Assembly: GCA_006218065.1 (NCBI GenBank)
Contig: VBWE01000023.1
Location: forward strand, 70,310 to 124,552
DNA: 54,243 nt
Reading direction: 5' to 3'
Source: Bacteroidota bacterium
GTDB taxonomy: Bacteria > Bacteroidota > Bacteroidia > Palsa-965
Part shown: positions 45,090 through 54,243 of the stretch, piece by piece
How the letters are laid out: every line of letters starts with the position of its first letter
Numbering within the stretch: position 1 is the first letter of the stretch
The notes under the pieces: model-generated
Database searches by the model: none
The model's input: only the letters and a program-made list of their open reading frames with translations
Told to the model about the DNA's origin: nothing
Translations under genes and position numbers: made by a program

Positions 45090-46364
45090 ATGAAATCACT
45101 CTTCTGCCGTTCCATGTTCCTGGCTGTTGCGATTGCAATCACAGGAAAAATTTCAGCTCAAAATACATTTCCTTCGTCGGGGAATGCAGGGATCGGAACA
45201 CTTACACCGGTCAAACCGCTGAACCTTAAAGGACAATCACTTTTTGAAGCGATTACCACCGGCGACGGCGGCGGTCGTTTTTTCTTCGACCGTCCGAACA
45301 GCACCAGCTATGAAAACATGCTATCCTTCAGTACAGGCGGATTCGCAAGCTACAAATGGCTGATGGGTATGGATAACGATGCTTCGGACGATTTCCACGT
45401 ATTCGGTCCGGGCGCAGTTAGTATGATCAATATTAAAGGCACTACCGGTTTCATAGGACTCGGTTTGAATTCGACGGTTACGCCGCTATCCCGTCTTCAC
45501 GTAAACGGATCTGCTGTTTTTGCAGGAAGCGCTTCCGCCACACCGGCCAGCGCCGCGTACATCCGCGGAACGAACAGTTTGTCCACTGCTGCACTGCCGG
45601 ATTATACCTGGTACGGTGATCTCACTTCCGGTCTTTTTCACCCGGCTGCGAGCGTGATGGGGTTTTCTGTTGCCGGCGCTGAAAAAATGCGCATCCACTC
45701 GAATGGAAATATCGGCATCAGTACCACCAACCCGCTGCAAGCGCTTCATGTTTCAAACAACGTGCTGATAGACGGATTTTCGTCCTCACTTTTTTTCGGA
45801 GAAGTAGCCGGAACGTATGCTTATGGTGAATACGGTATTGAATATGATAAACCGGTCGGTCTTCCCGGCGGACTCAATTTCTGGAAGCCTTTCGGTGCAC
45901 CGAGCAACGGCGCACTGATGAACTATATTCTTTACCTGAATGATAACGGCAAAATCGGTATCAATACGAATAACCCGACGGCACAGCTTACGGTCAACGG
46001 TAAAACACTAATCGGCGATCCGGCTGTGGTGAATATCAACACAACCGGTAACTATAACCTGTATGTGCAGAATGGAATTCTTACTGAAAAAGTCCGTGTA
46101 TCTGTAGTGAACACTGCGCAGTGGGCGGATTATGTTTTTGCCGATAACTACAAACTGCGCGCGCTGAGCGATGTGGAATCGTTCATCAAAACGAATAAAC
46201 ATTTACCCGAAGTACCCAGCGCTGACGATGTGCTGTGCAACGGTGTGGAAATGGTTGAAATGGATGCCACCCTGCTCAAAAAAGTAGAAGAGCTCACGTT
46301 GTATATTATCGAACAGAACAAGCGCATCGAGTCGCTGGAAACGAAACTGAAGGACAAGCAATAA
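45090..46364 (+). CDS. Exported tail-fibre-like beta-repeat protein
   Basis: The 424-aa protein has a signal peptide (CRSMFLAVAIAITGKISAQ) after ATG 45090; the 105-nt upstream extension in frame has no signal peptide. Repeats of the type GNIGISTTNPLQALHV and GKIGINTNNPTAQLTV alternate with turns, as in trimeric fibre shafts. The C-terminus has the motif SDVESFIKTNKHLPEVPSAD, then EMVEMDATLLKKVEELTLYI and a coiled coil (NKRIESLETKL). This is the S74-chaperone-like end common in Bacteroidota surface fibres, but without clear autocleavage residues. It is probably a trimeric secreted fibre. It is followed 31 nt later by the VPS10-like gene. Confidence 0.75.
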   Translation: MKSLFCRSMFLAVAIAITGKISAQNTFPSSGNAGIGTLTPVKPLNLKGQSLFEAITTGDGGGRFFFDRPNSTSYENMLSFSTGGFASYKWLMGMDNDASDDFHVFGPGAVSMINIKGTTGFIGLGLNSTVTPLSRLHVNGSAVFAGSASATPASAAYIRGTNSLSTAALPDYTWYGDLTSGLFHPAASVMGFSVAGAEKMRIHSNGNIGISTTNPLQALHVSNNVLIDGFSSSLFFGEVAGTYAYGEYGIEYDKPVGLPGGLNFWKPFGAPSNGALMNYILYLNDNGKIGINTNNPTAQLTVNGKTLIGDPAVVNINTTGNYNLYVQNGILTEKVRVSVVNTAQWADYVFADNYKLRALSDVESFIKTNKHLPEVPSADDVLCNGVEMVEMDATLLKKVEELTLYIIEQNKRIESLETKLKDKQ

Positions 46365-46395
46365 GCCGGCGTTGACCTTATAAAAACCTGACGCT

Positions 46396-49329
46396 ATGAA
46401 AAAACTTATTGTAACAGCAGGGGCCATCCTGCTTCTCCTGCCGGTTCTGTTTGCACAGAGCAGCTGGTCGCACATGGGTCCGTTCAAAGACAACAGTCCC
46501 GGTAACCTGTTTGAAACAGGCCGCCTGGATGTGGTTCGTCTGCACCCGCAATTCGACGGGACGACCAATAAAACCATTTATGCCGGTTCGGCAGGCGGAG
46601 GCTTGTGGAAAACGACGGACAATGGAGTGAATTGGGGAAACATTAATACGGTGAACCTGCACTTCAGCGGTATTTCTGCTATGGCCATCGAACCCGGCGC
46701 CAACGGACCGGTTTATGTTGCCGATGAAAGCTGGGTAGGACCAAACGCTACTGCGGGTGGTACAGGAGGGATCTACAAATATTTTCCTTCGAGCAGCACC
46801 TGGGCGAATACCGGTTCATTTCCCGGCGCAGTTCAACCGTTCTACGTCAACAATATCCAGATCCATCCGTCAAACAGCGCGTATGTTTTTGCCTGCACCA
46901 GCGCCGGACTTTATCGCTCGGTCAACAGCGGTACAACATGGACGCTTGTCCAGCCGGGCGCTATTGAAAACGTGACGTTCGTGCCACGCACGGGCGGATC
47001 GGGAACGTACCCGTATTACATCTACGCCGGTGGCCGCATGGCCTTCGTTGAATCGGCGGATGACGGGGCTTCGTTTACAAGTATCGCTTCCATGAACACG
47101 CTCTTCGCGCAGTATGATGATGTGTACGTGGATATCGCGTACACCGCAAGTTCCACACCGGGTATTTATTACGTGTACGCTTACGGTGTTGTTTACCGGG
47201 CGGGAACGCCGATCGTGGTGAGCCGTGATTATTACAACAACCCGGCTACGGTTACCAAAGCCACCGATCTGTTCAAGTACACGTATGATGCGAATACTTC
47301 CACCTCGGGCAGTGCGGAGGTCGTCCGTTTCAGAACACACGATGATTCGGAAGACCGTCTTGCGATTGTTGCAAGCGACCTGCTGGTATGGATGGGCAGC
47401 ACGGCGGTTTACAAATGGAACGGCATCACGGGCAGTCTTTACATTGCCGAAAATGGCGTGGATTCCAACCAGCCGGGCCCCGGGCTTGGCTACAGTAGCT
47501 GGACTGTTCACCCGGATATGCATGACTTCGTAATGTTCCCGGCATTGAACCGCATCTACATCATGTGCGATGGTGGCGCGTATATCAATACGTACACCAC
47601 GGCGGCAAACGGCGTCTGGACAAATTCCGTCCAGATGATCAACAACGGGCTGCACATTTCGCAGGTCTGGGGTTTTTCCGGTGCGGAAACAGAGCCGGAA
47701 TTTTTTGCCACGGGCGAAGCCGATACAAAAGGATTTATGAATATGACCCTCGGCAATTCGCTTGGCCTTCCGACGACTTTCCGCAATTTCGGCGGCAATG
47801 AACCACCGGCCGTGCACATCGATTTCTTTAACAGCAACAATATGTTTTTCAGAAGTTCTGCTTACGGAATGGCCATGTCTTATACGACCAATAAAAACGT
47901 GTCCCTGGCATCGTACCAGAACTCTGCACTGGCGCCGGACCCGGTCGATTTCTGTACGACGGTCAGCAGCTGGCCTTCGGGAACTATTTTTGCGACGAAT
48001 ACGTTTTACCAGGATCCGAACAGGCCCGATAAAATTTTCTACGGACTGAATGATAACCTTTCGGAATTCTGCCCGGGCAGCAAAAAATTCCTGATGAAGT
48101 ACCGGCCATCCATTTATCACAACAGCACGTATTATCCCGGCGAACCTTTGAAATGGATGAGCTGGTATAACGTGCCTACCGGTATGGGCTTTTCGCGCGC
48201 GAACAAAAACAGAGTGTATTTCTGCACCAACAATCGCGTTGTGCCTTCCACCGGTGAATATTTTGCCGGGCAGGTGTTCATGTACACGGGTCCCGATATC
48301 GATGATTCCTGGGTAGGTCATAATGAAAACCAGTGGCAGCGCATTACACCGGACTTCACTGTTCCCGGGCTCGTTTCCGTTCCGCTCACGGTTTCGGAAG
48401 CGTACGAGGTATGGTACACGGGCATGGTAGCCAGCGACTGGGATCCGGATCGCGCATGGGTAACGATATACGATGTGCCGAACAATCCAGCCGTTAAAGT
48501 GCTGAAATACCAGAGCGGAACCTGGACGGATTACAGCACCGGCATCCCGGTGGATGAAGCCGTGCTGTCGTTCGTGTATGAACAGGGAACCAACGACCAG
48601 CTTTACCTGAGCACCAACCGCGGCGTGTATTACCGCGACGCCACGATGAGCATGTGGATGCCTTTCATGAACAATCTTCCACACATTCGCGTGAGCCAGT
48701 TGCAGGTAAATTATCACGAGAACACGGTGCGCGCAGGTACTCTCGGCCGCGGCGTATGGAAATCACAGCTGAACTGCCCGGGTTTGTATAATGTTACAAA
48801 AACCGGGACTACTTCAGTTTCCGAATTCACAGAGGCCACCAACAACATCACCGCGCAGAATCTTACGATCACCAACGGTTCTGTAGTTTACCGCGGCGGC
48901 GCTTCGATTGACATCCTGCCGAATTTCCTGGTAACGGCGAACGGCTCGACGAATTTCCTGGCATTCATTCACGGCTGTAATGTGGCGGGAACGTCTTATT
49001 TCCGCGAAGAGGGTGAGGAAGAAACCACGCAGGAAACGGAAGATATCGAACTACCCGAAGAACTGCGCCAGGATTTTGTCGCATTCCCGAGCCCGAACGA
49101 CGGAGTTTTCTTCATACAGAAACGCAAGGATGAAGAATCGGGCGAAGAAGGTAAAACGGAAGAAGCCGATATTTTCATTTATGATACGATGGGCAAACTC
49201 ATCATGTCGCTGACAGATGTAACGGATAATACCGTTCGTGTCGATATGACCGGTGCGCCCAAAGGAATTTACCTTGTGCGTTGTATCATGAATGGTCATG
49301 TGTCAACACAGAAAATCATCTGTAAGTAA
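46396..49329 (+). CDS. Large secreted sortilin/BNR-like propeller protein with T9SS sorting domain
   Basis: The 977-aa protein has a signal peptide (VTAGAILLLLPVLFAQ). VPS10/BNR-type propeller repeats with Asp-box motifs follow (GGGLWKTTDNGVNWGN, AGLYRSVNSGTTWTLV, FVESADDGASFTSIAS, later RGVYYRDATMSMWMPF). A beta domain with ITAQNLTITNGSVVYRGG lies near residue 840. An acidic linker (EEEETTQETEDIE) and a T9SS type A domain (VAFPSPNDGVFFIQ to the final IICK) end it. It is surface-exposed, with unknown ligand or hydrolase activity. It shares the locus with the fibre-like gene and ends at a strong bidirectional terminator. Confidence 0.85.
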   Translation: MKKLIVTAGAILLLLPVLFAQSSWSHMGPFKDNSPGNLFETGRLDVVRLHPQFDGTTNKTIYAGSAGGGLWKTTDNGVNWGNINTVNLHFSGISAMAIEPGANGPVYVADESWVGPNATAGGTGGIYKYFPSSSTWANTGSFPGAVQPFYVNNIQIHPSNSAYVFACTSAGLYRSVNSGTTWTLVQPGAIENVTFVPRTGGSGTYPYYIYAGGRMAFVESADDGASFTSIASMNTLFAQYDDVYVDIAYTASSTPGIYYVYAYGVVYRAGTPIVVSRDYYNNPATVTKATDLFKYTYDANTSTSGSAEVVRFRTHDDSEDRLAIVASDLLVWMGSTAVYKWNGITGSLYIAENGVDSNQPGPGLGYSSWTVHPDMHDFVMFPALNRIYIMCDGGAYINTYTTAANGVWTNSVQMINNGLHISQVWGFSGAETEPEFFATGEADTKGFMNMTLGNSLGLPTTFRNFGGNEPPAVHIDFFNSNNMFFRSSAYGMAMSYTTNKNVSLASYQNSALAPDPVDFCTTVSSWPSGTIFATNTFYQDPNRPDKIFYGLNDNLSEFCPGSKKFLMKYRPSIYHNSTYYPGEPLKWMSWYNVPTGMGFSRANKNRVYFCTNNRVVPSTGEYFAGQVFMYTGPDIDDSWVGHNENQWQRITPDFTVPGLVSVPLTVSEAYEVWYTGMVASDWDPDRAWVTIYDVPNNPAVKVLKYQSGTWTDYSTGIPVDEAVLSFVYEQGTNDQLYLSTNRGVYYRDATMSMWMPFMNNLPHIRVSQLQVNYHENTVRAGTLGRGVWKSQLNCPGLYNVTKTGTTSVSEFTEATNNITAQNLTITNGSVVYRGGASIDILPNFLVTANGSTNFLAFIHGCNVAGTSYFREEGEEETTQETEDIELPEELRQDFVAFPSPNDGVFFIQKRKDEESGEEGKTEEADIFIYDTMGKLIMSLTDVTDNTVRVDMTGAPKGIYLVRCIMNGHVSTQKIICK

Positions 49330-49348
49330 ATAGTGAGCAGAGGAAGAA

Positions 49349-49385
49349 AAAACTGCCGGTTCTGAAAAGACCGGCAGTTTTTTTT
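49349..49385. terminator. Bidirectional terminator
   Basis: Stem AAACTGCCGGT with ACCGGCAGTTT and T-runs on both sides. It serves the + strand sortilin-like gene and the - strand barrel gene that converge here. Confidence 0.93.
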
Positions 49386-49392
49386 AATGCAT

Positions 49393-51180
49393 TCAAAAAG
49401 AATATCCCGCCCCGAAATTCCCGGTGAATTCACTGAACGGGCTGCTGCTGCGACTGGCTGCAAATTTCTGCACATACGCAGCAGAAAGACTGAGCGAAAT
49501 TTTTCCAGTCTTTTCATTTTTCATCTTCGGGTTCCATCCGAAACCGGCGCGGTTGCTCATTACGCTGCTTGTTCCGTTCCCGTTTTGCAAAACCAGGTTG
49601 TACGTACTTCCGGCAGTCACGCGGAGCGTGTTTTTCAGGATGCTTTTGGAAAAATGAATTCCCGGGCCGGTGTAAAGTATATTTCCACCCTGGGGCAGTT
49701 CGCTGCGGTTGGCGTTGGCTGTAACGGCAAAATTGGTTTTCGATTTGGAGAAACTGATCGAATATGAAAGATTTCCGTTGATCACCGAAACCGGGACGAT
49801 GCCGTTTATCCCGCTGCCGAATAAACCGGGATCGCTGACTGCGCCGGTGAACTGCCCGGTAACCTGGTACGAACCTGAAAACTGCAGCGTCTGCGGAATT
49901 TCTTTTTTCCCGAACCGGTAACCGCTGCTGAAATTAGCCTGCTGCGTGAGCTGGTAAAAATTCAGCGTATCAAGCGTGACCTGGTAAAAGGGATCGGTTT
50001 GCGGAAGCTGCCGCGTGAAACTGCTGAAGTTGGAATACGAAGCGGTGATATTCCATTTGAGCGAAGGCTGGCAGGACAGGTTGACCGAGTTCACCCATCG
50101 TTTCGTGGTATTCAGTTTCGTTCCGTCGAGGTTATTACGCTGCAGGCCGGAGTTCGCGGAAAGATTCAGTTTGCCTTTCCAGAAAAAAAAATTCGGCGCG
50201 ACAGTGATGTTTTCCAAATCGTTGTTGAAGAAATACGCGCCGAGCGTCTGGTATCCCGGCGCAATCCGTTCGTAGTTCAGCGAAATGCCGTAGTCCTTGC
50301 CCTGCCAGCCCGCGCTGGATTTTACAGCGTCGAAAAATTGTGAGTTCGGGCGTGCGCAGAAAATTACCGGCAATTTATTTTTCACTGCTTCGCCCAGGCT
50401 GTCCGAAGGATTCGTGTTCTGCGTCAGGCCGGAAAGCGCATATTCCGCTTCGAGCCGCAGTTTTTTCCAGAGCAGTGTTTTCCCGGCGAGACTGACTACG
50501 GCGTTTTCCATCGGGCTGATCTGTGCGCCGGGCGGAATGAAGAGCAGGGAAGTTGCGTCGTCGTGCGCAGCAAAATAAGTAAGCGCAAGGCCCTGACTGT
50601 TTTTCTCATAACCGATTTTTCCGCCGTAACCCATACGTTTGTAGGAGATGCCCGCATCGGAACTTGTCAGAGCATCATATTCCACGGCTTTTTTCAGGCG
50701 ACCGTACATGCCGGAAAATTTCCAGTGCTTCGGGCTGAGCTCGATTCCGCCCCCGAGAAAAATATGACCGGAAAGCGTGTACGGAGAAAAATTCATCGAG
50801 GTAAAACCGCCGTAACCTTTCGCCCATTTATAAGTCGGTGTTACGCCCTGGATATTGAACGGCTGCGTATAACTGCTCTTCCGGTTGGTGTAGCTGTACG
50901 TGAAAGGCAAACTCACATCCAGGAAATTCATCGTGACGTTGCCATTGAAAAACCAGTTGAACGGATCCCGCCGGGAATTAATACCATCAGCATGATAAAA
51001 GATGGAGCTGTATTGCAAACCTCCGCTCATAGTAAACATGTCTTTCTCGCCGATCTTCTCAAGGTTCTGCGCATGCACGATGTTGAACAGGAAAAAGTAA
51101 AACAAAACGAGGGAAACTGTTTTGCGCCTTCGCGTCTTCGCGGTGAAGAACAGGAACGGATATTTGAACCTGCGTATCAT
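49393..51180 (-). CDS. Outer-membrane beta-barrel protein
   Basis: The 595-aa protein is predicted to be a barrel. It has an N-terminal signal peptide after an unusual basic stretch (RRKTVSLVLFYFFLFNIVHAQ) and many alternating amphipathic strands with Gly/Tyr/Phe turns. The C-terminus GAGYSF ends in Phe, typical of BAM-inserted barrels. The gene starts 1 nt after the stop of the large secreted protein upstream, so they are co-translated and the barrel may anchor or export that protein, as PorP/SprF-like barrels do. The first residues (TAKTRRRKT) are encoded by a repeat word (51120-51144), so the true start may be further in. Confidence 0.75.
   Translation of the reverse strand: MIRRFKYPFLFFTAKTRRRKTVSLVLFYFFLFNIVHAQNLEKIGEKDMFTMSGGLQYSSIFYHADGINSRRDPFNWFFNGNVTMNFLDVSLPFTYSYTNRKSSYTQPFNIQGVTPTYKWAKGYGGFTSMNFSPYTLSGHIFLGGGIELSPKHWKFSGMYGRLKKAVEYDALTSSDAGISYKRMGYGGKIGYEKNSQGLALTYFAAHDDATSLLFIPPGAQISPMENAVVSLAGKTLLWKKLRLEAEYALSGLTQNTNPSDSLGEAVKNKLPVIFCARPNSQFFDAVKSSAGWQGKDYGISLNYERIAPGYQTLGAYFFNNDLENITVAPNFFFWKGKLNLSANSGLQRNNLDGTKLNTTKRWVNSVNLSCQPSLKWNITASYSNFSSFTRQLPQTDPFYQVTLDTLNFYQLTQQANFSSGYRFGKKEIPQTLQFSGSYQVTGQFTGAVSDPGLFGSGINGIVPVSVINGNLSYSISFSKSKTNFAVTANANRSELPQGGNILYTGPGIHFSKSILKNTLRVTAGSTYNLVLQNGNGTSSVMSNRAGFGWNPKMKNEKTGKISLSLSAAYVQKFAASRSSSPFSEFTGNFGAGYSF
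51120..51144 (-). repeat. GCGAAGACGCGAAGGCGCAAAA repeat word inside barrel gene
   Basis: Read on the - strand it matches the ACCGCGAAGACGCGAAG type word common in environmental Bacteroidota. It is a single arm, in frame with the barrel gene at residues about 13-19, with no partner arm seen nearby. Confidence 0.55.
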
Positions 51181-51181
51181 T

Positions 51182-54100
51182 TCAGTGACTGATCATAAAA
51201 ACAATATTCCGCGCATCGTACTCGCCGATCGCCCGCAGCAGGTAGGTTCCGTCGGGCAGGCTGGAAGACAGGCCCACAGGGAGACTGATGTAATCCGTCT
51301 CCTGGAAATGCTGCTGGAAATGCAATACGGATAATCCGTCGAAAACCTGGATGACGAGATTTTGCTTTTTGAACAGGTCGACGCCGACCGTAAACTGCCC
51401 GTTGTTCGGATTTGGGTAAAGCCACAAACTGTCGATCCCGTTCAGGTTGTTCTGCGTTGCAAAACTCGTGTCGATTGGCCCGGCGTGAACCAGCTTCGTG
51501 GTGTCGAGTACGCAGTTCCCGAAAAAAGCCTGCATGGTAATGCTGAAATAACCGGTATCGGGAAGTAATATCACGGGACTGAACATGCTTCCGCCGATGA
51601 TCTGCGCGCCGAAAGGTAAAATCCACTGCACGGAATCCGGGTGCGGATTGCTGATATCGACGAGCACCAGCGTATCGCCTTGCATCGTATTGGTGGCTGC
51701 AAGAAAATACGGTTGGGGAAGATTGCTGTACTGGTTGATCACCGCCATATCCGTGTGCGTGCAGCCGAGCGAATCCATGATCGTGATCGCGTAGGTACCG
51801 AAAGCGTAATTGCTGAAAACCGGCGAAGCGGTGAAAGGACTGTTGTTGACCGAGTACGTGTAAGGTGGAATTCCTCCGCTCGCATATACCTGGATGTTGC
51901 CGGTATTGCTGCCGTCGCAGTCCTGGAAAACGTCCAGCGAATCGGAAATGTCAGGCGGAATAAAAACGATCACGGTATCCGATCCCGCGCAGCCGTTACT
52001 GCCGCTTGCATTTATAATGTATGCTGTCGTATCCGGAACCGAAACGGTATTCGTTGCACTTGCCGGGCCGTTGCTCCAGTTGTAAATTAAATTCGGAATC
52101 GTTCCCTGCGCAATAGCCGTAAGTGTAACCGGCGTGTTTTTACAAACCAGCGTATCGTTCCCGGCGCTGACGATGATCAGCGGCAGTTGTGAAACGTGGA
52201 CCGAATCTGTGCGGGAGCATCCGTTGTCCGCGCGAACCGCCGTAATGAAATACCAGCCGGTATCGCTTGCTGTCGCCGGATCGTTCGCGGTAAAATTGTT
52301 CGGGCCGGTCCAGTTCAGCGTGGTATTTCCCGTGAGCGATTGTGCGTCGAGTATTGTGCTGCTGTTGGAGCAGGTGAGATTCGTATTTCCCGGCAGGATG
52401 GAAAGATTGGGCGGTGTAATATCCTGCGCGATATATAATACGAGTGATGAATCGATGCAACCGTTATCGGTACGTACGATATGCAAAGTATAAAGTCCGG
52501 TTGCCGTGAGTGTAGCCGGGTTCGGGAAAACAGTTCCCGATGTATCTGTCCACGAAAAAACGGTACTCAGCGAATCCGATCCGCCGAGCAGCACGACGTT
52601 GGTTTGCGCACAGGTAATCGTATCCACAGCAACCGGTCCGACAGGAAGCGGGTGGCTCAGCAAAACGGCGTTCGGAATATTTTGATTGAGCACCGGTGCG
52701 AACTGTGCGCTGTCTTTGCACCCGTTATACAGATCCTGCACGAGCATATAATGATTGGCGAGATTATTCGTTGCATACGGATCGGGATGATACGTATTCG
52801 ACATGTCGGTTACGTCGCGCCACCAGATTGCCACATTTGGTGTAGATGAAGAACCGTCGAGCAGGGCAGGAGCGGTGCAGGAAATGTAAGCGGGTTGTGC
52901 GGGAACGGTGACATCCGGCGAAACAGTATCGATAGCAACGTTAACCGTATCGTTTTTCATGCAACCTGTAATCGTATCGGTAACGGTGAGCAGGTAATCG
53001 CCGTTCATATACAGAGGTGTCGTAATATTCTGCCCGCTCTGCGTGGAATTATCCGGCAGCAGCCAGGTGTAATTTACACCGGGAGTCACGGAATTTCCAT
53101 TCAGTATGATTTGCGGGAAGTAACAGTTCAGCGTGTCATCCTTTCCTGCATCTGCGCCGGGCAAAGGATTCACCGTGATGGACATACTTCGCGGCGCGCC
53201 GGGTAAATTGCAATACGAAACGGCAGAAACGCTGAGGTTACCGGACGTGGCATTTGCTGAAAAACTTACGGTTACGCTGTTTCCTGTTCCGTTGATCACG
53301 GCGCCGGTTCCTGAATACGTCCAGTTGTACCCCGTGGCGTAAGGCGGAACCGAAACCGTGTACGTTACGTTCTGCTGCCCGGCACAAACCGTTGCAGTGG
53401 AAGTGGTGAACGCAGCCGGTTGTCCCGGCGCAAGGCAATATACCTGGAATGCGGAATTGATAATATCCGTAACGTAAAGCCGGTTGCGCATGCGGTTCAG
53501 CAGGATGGTGCCCGACGGAACGGACGGATTCCAGGAAGAAAGTATGCCTGTTGTACCGACTGATGCGAGATAATTCCGCGCGGTTGAATTCACCGTCGTG
53601 AAATTTCCGCTGATGAAAATCTGTCCGTTGTACAATTCAATTTGTTGCAGGTACGCGTTGATCGCCGGGTTCAGCGCAGCGACGGGCGTATTGTTCGCGG
53701 CGTTGATCGCTGCGAGGTACGTACGGTTCTGCGATCCGTAATACTGCGTAAAACTTCCCGCGATGTAAAGCTGGTTTCCCGAAAGCGCCATATCGCACAC
53801 CGTATCGTTCGGGTTCGCATTGAAAATATCGGTTGTCTGCGTGGCGATATCCAGGCGCATGAGATTGTTATACCCGAGCGCAGCAAATTTTCCGCCGATA
53901 TACAATTTGTTGTTGCTCACGATCAGCGATTTCACCACGCCGAAATCATGCACACCGCCTGCTGAAGGATCCCAGGATAATTCAGTCCCCGTTACCCGGC
54001 TGATCGCACCGATGGAACGGTTGAACTGCGCCCCGAACTGCCAGAAATCCCCGCCCACAAAAATCGTATCGCCGCTCACGGAAAGTGCAATATCGTAAGC

Positions 54101-54243
54101 CTGGTCAACAGGAAAAGTCCATACGATACTGTTTGTTGCCGTGCTGAAAGCCACAACCTGCCGGTCTTTTCCGTTTATCCAGTAAAGCATATTATTCCGG
54201 TAAACGGTTTTCGGCGTGGCGAAAGTGGAAATATCAACGCCCG
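51182..54243 (-). CDS. Large secreted repeat protein with T9SS sorting domain, 5' truncated by window edge
   Basis: The frame is open to the window end. The first ATG inside is at 54190, but GVDISTFATPKTVYRNN upstream is also open, so the N-terminus is missing. The start side holds propeller-like repeats (FVGGDFWQFG, LYIGGKFAALGYN, LYIAGSFTQYYGSQNRT). Then come multiple PKD/Ig-like modules with paired Cys (YCNLPGAPRS, GCMKNDTVNV, GCIDSSLVLY, GCSRTDSVHV, GCAGSDTVIV) as in SprB/adhesin-like proteins. It ends with a T9SS type A domain (LWLYPNPNNGQFTVG to MISH). It is probably a long surface adhesin exported by T9SS, paired with the barrel gene downstream. Confidence 0.85.
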   Translation of the reverse strand, partial: GVDISTFATPKTVYRNNMLYWINGKDRQVVAFSTATNSIVWTFPVDQAYDIALSVSGDTIFVGGDFWQFGAQFNRSIGAISRVTGTELSWDPSAGGVHDFGVVKSLIVSNNKLYIGGKFAALGYNNLMRLDIATQTTDIFNANPNDTVCDMALSGNQLYIAGSFTQYYGSQNRTYLAAINAANNTPVAALNPAINAYLQQIELYNGQIFISGNFTTVNSTARNYLASVGTTGILSSWNPSVPSGTILLNRMRNRLYVTDIINSAFQVYCLAPGQPAAFTTSTATVCAGQQNVTYTVSVPPYATGYNWTYSGTGAVINGTGNSVTVSFSANATSGNLSVSAVSYCNLPGAPRSMSITVNPLPGADAGKDDTLNCYFPQIILNGNSVTPGVNYTWLLPDNSTQSGQNITTPLYMNGDYLLTVTDTITGCMKNDTVNVAIDTVSPDVTVPAQPAYISCTAPALLDGSSSTPNVAIWWRDVTDMSNTYHPDPYATNNLANHYMLVQDLYNGCKDSAQFAPVLNQNIPNAVLLSHPLPVGPVAVDTITCAQTNVVLLGGSDSLSTVFSWTDTSGTVFPNPATLTATGLYTLHIVRTDNGCIDSSLVLYIAQDITPPNLSILPGNTNLTCSNSSTILDAQSLTGNTTLNWTGPNNFTANDPATASDTGWYFITAVRADNGCSRTDSVHVSQLPLIIVSAGNDTLVCKNTPVTLTAIAQGTIPNLIYNWSNGPASATNTVSVPDTTAYIINASGSNGCAGSDTVIVFIPPDISDSLDVFQDCDGSNTGNIQVYASGGIPPYTYSVNNSPFTASPVFSNYAFGTYAITIMDSLGCTHTDMAVINQYSNLPQPYFLAATNTMQGDTLVLVDISNPHPDSVQWILPFGAQIIGGSMFSPVILLPDTGYFSITMQAFFGNCVLDTTKLVHAGPIDTSFATQNNLNGIDSLWLYPNPNNGQFTVGVDLFKKQNLVIQVFDGLSVLHFQQHFQETDYISLPVGLSSSLPDGTYLLRAIGEYDARNIVFMISH

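Noticed and set aside
46870-48717. 615-aa open frame on the - strand
   Set aside because: Shadow of the sortilin-like gene on the + strand. Composition is Arg/His/Val-rich nonsense with no domain, and the + strand frame has clear Asp-box repeats.

Overview
The window is chromosomal DNA from a Bacteroidota bacterium, probably in or near Chitinophagales or Sphingobacteriales. Four things point there. Seven or more predicted secreted proteins end in a type IX secretion (T9SS) type A sorting domain. The tmRNA tag reads GESNYALAA. The window holds LytS/LytTR, TonB/DUF4249, DUF3127 and bacterial GH3 family genes typical of the phylum. At least one promoter has the Bacteroidota form TTTG-N19-TAnnTTTG. 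No T9SS machinery, rRNA or tRNA gene was seen.

Layout. (1) 1-8620, all on the + strand: a truncated HExxH zinc-peptidase-like gene, a leucine-rich-repeat protein, a small lipoprotein, a 958-aa beta-rich exported protein and a fibronectin-III protein. From memory, the last two resemble large protein pairs found near extracellular contractile injection systems in this phylum. (2) 8625-15502, all on the - strand and closely spaced: arylsulfotransferase-like, CBM48/E-set-like and CotH-like secreted proteins, then a LytS-type kinase and a LytTR regulator, probably one operon. (3) 15739-17860: a secreted protein with a 150-bp tandem repeat, and a cold-shock protein. (4) 17931-27848: a roughly 9.9-kb AT-rich genomic island in the 3' end of ssrA (tmRNA). 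It is bounded by a 13-bp direct repeat and carries a second LytS/LytTR pair, a MacAB/TolC-like tripartite exporter, a TonB receptor with a DUF4249 lipoprotein, and the C-terminal remnant of a serine recombinase. The native ssrA terminator was left beyond the far repeat, and the island end supplies a new one. (5) 27837-31339: ssrA, a carboxypeptidase-regulatory-domain protein, and a membrane protein next to an SH3b plus NlpC/P60-like amidase. (6) 31529-42746: mostly housekeeping and signalling genes (GAF/HisKA_2 kinase, hydrolase, patatin, 3-hydroxybutyrate dehydrogenase, frameshifted flavin reductase, DUF3127, GH3, PolX-like). (7) 42972-54243: large secreted T9SS substrates and an outer-membrane barrel, the last gene running off the window.

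A second layer runs through the window. Intergenic elements made of short repeated words in inverted arms lie at 12663-12756, 31345-31516, 38381-38490, 40940-41083 and 42842-42876, with single-arm fragments at 44612-44636 and 51120-51144. Two of them lie in the 5' end of exported-protein genes and appear to encode part of the N-terminus.

The features work together mainly as secreted cell-surface modules (T9SS cargo) with adjacent sensory systems, and as an island that gives the host a regulated export and uptake unit without disrupting tmRNA.
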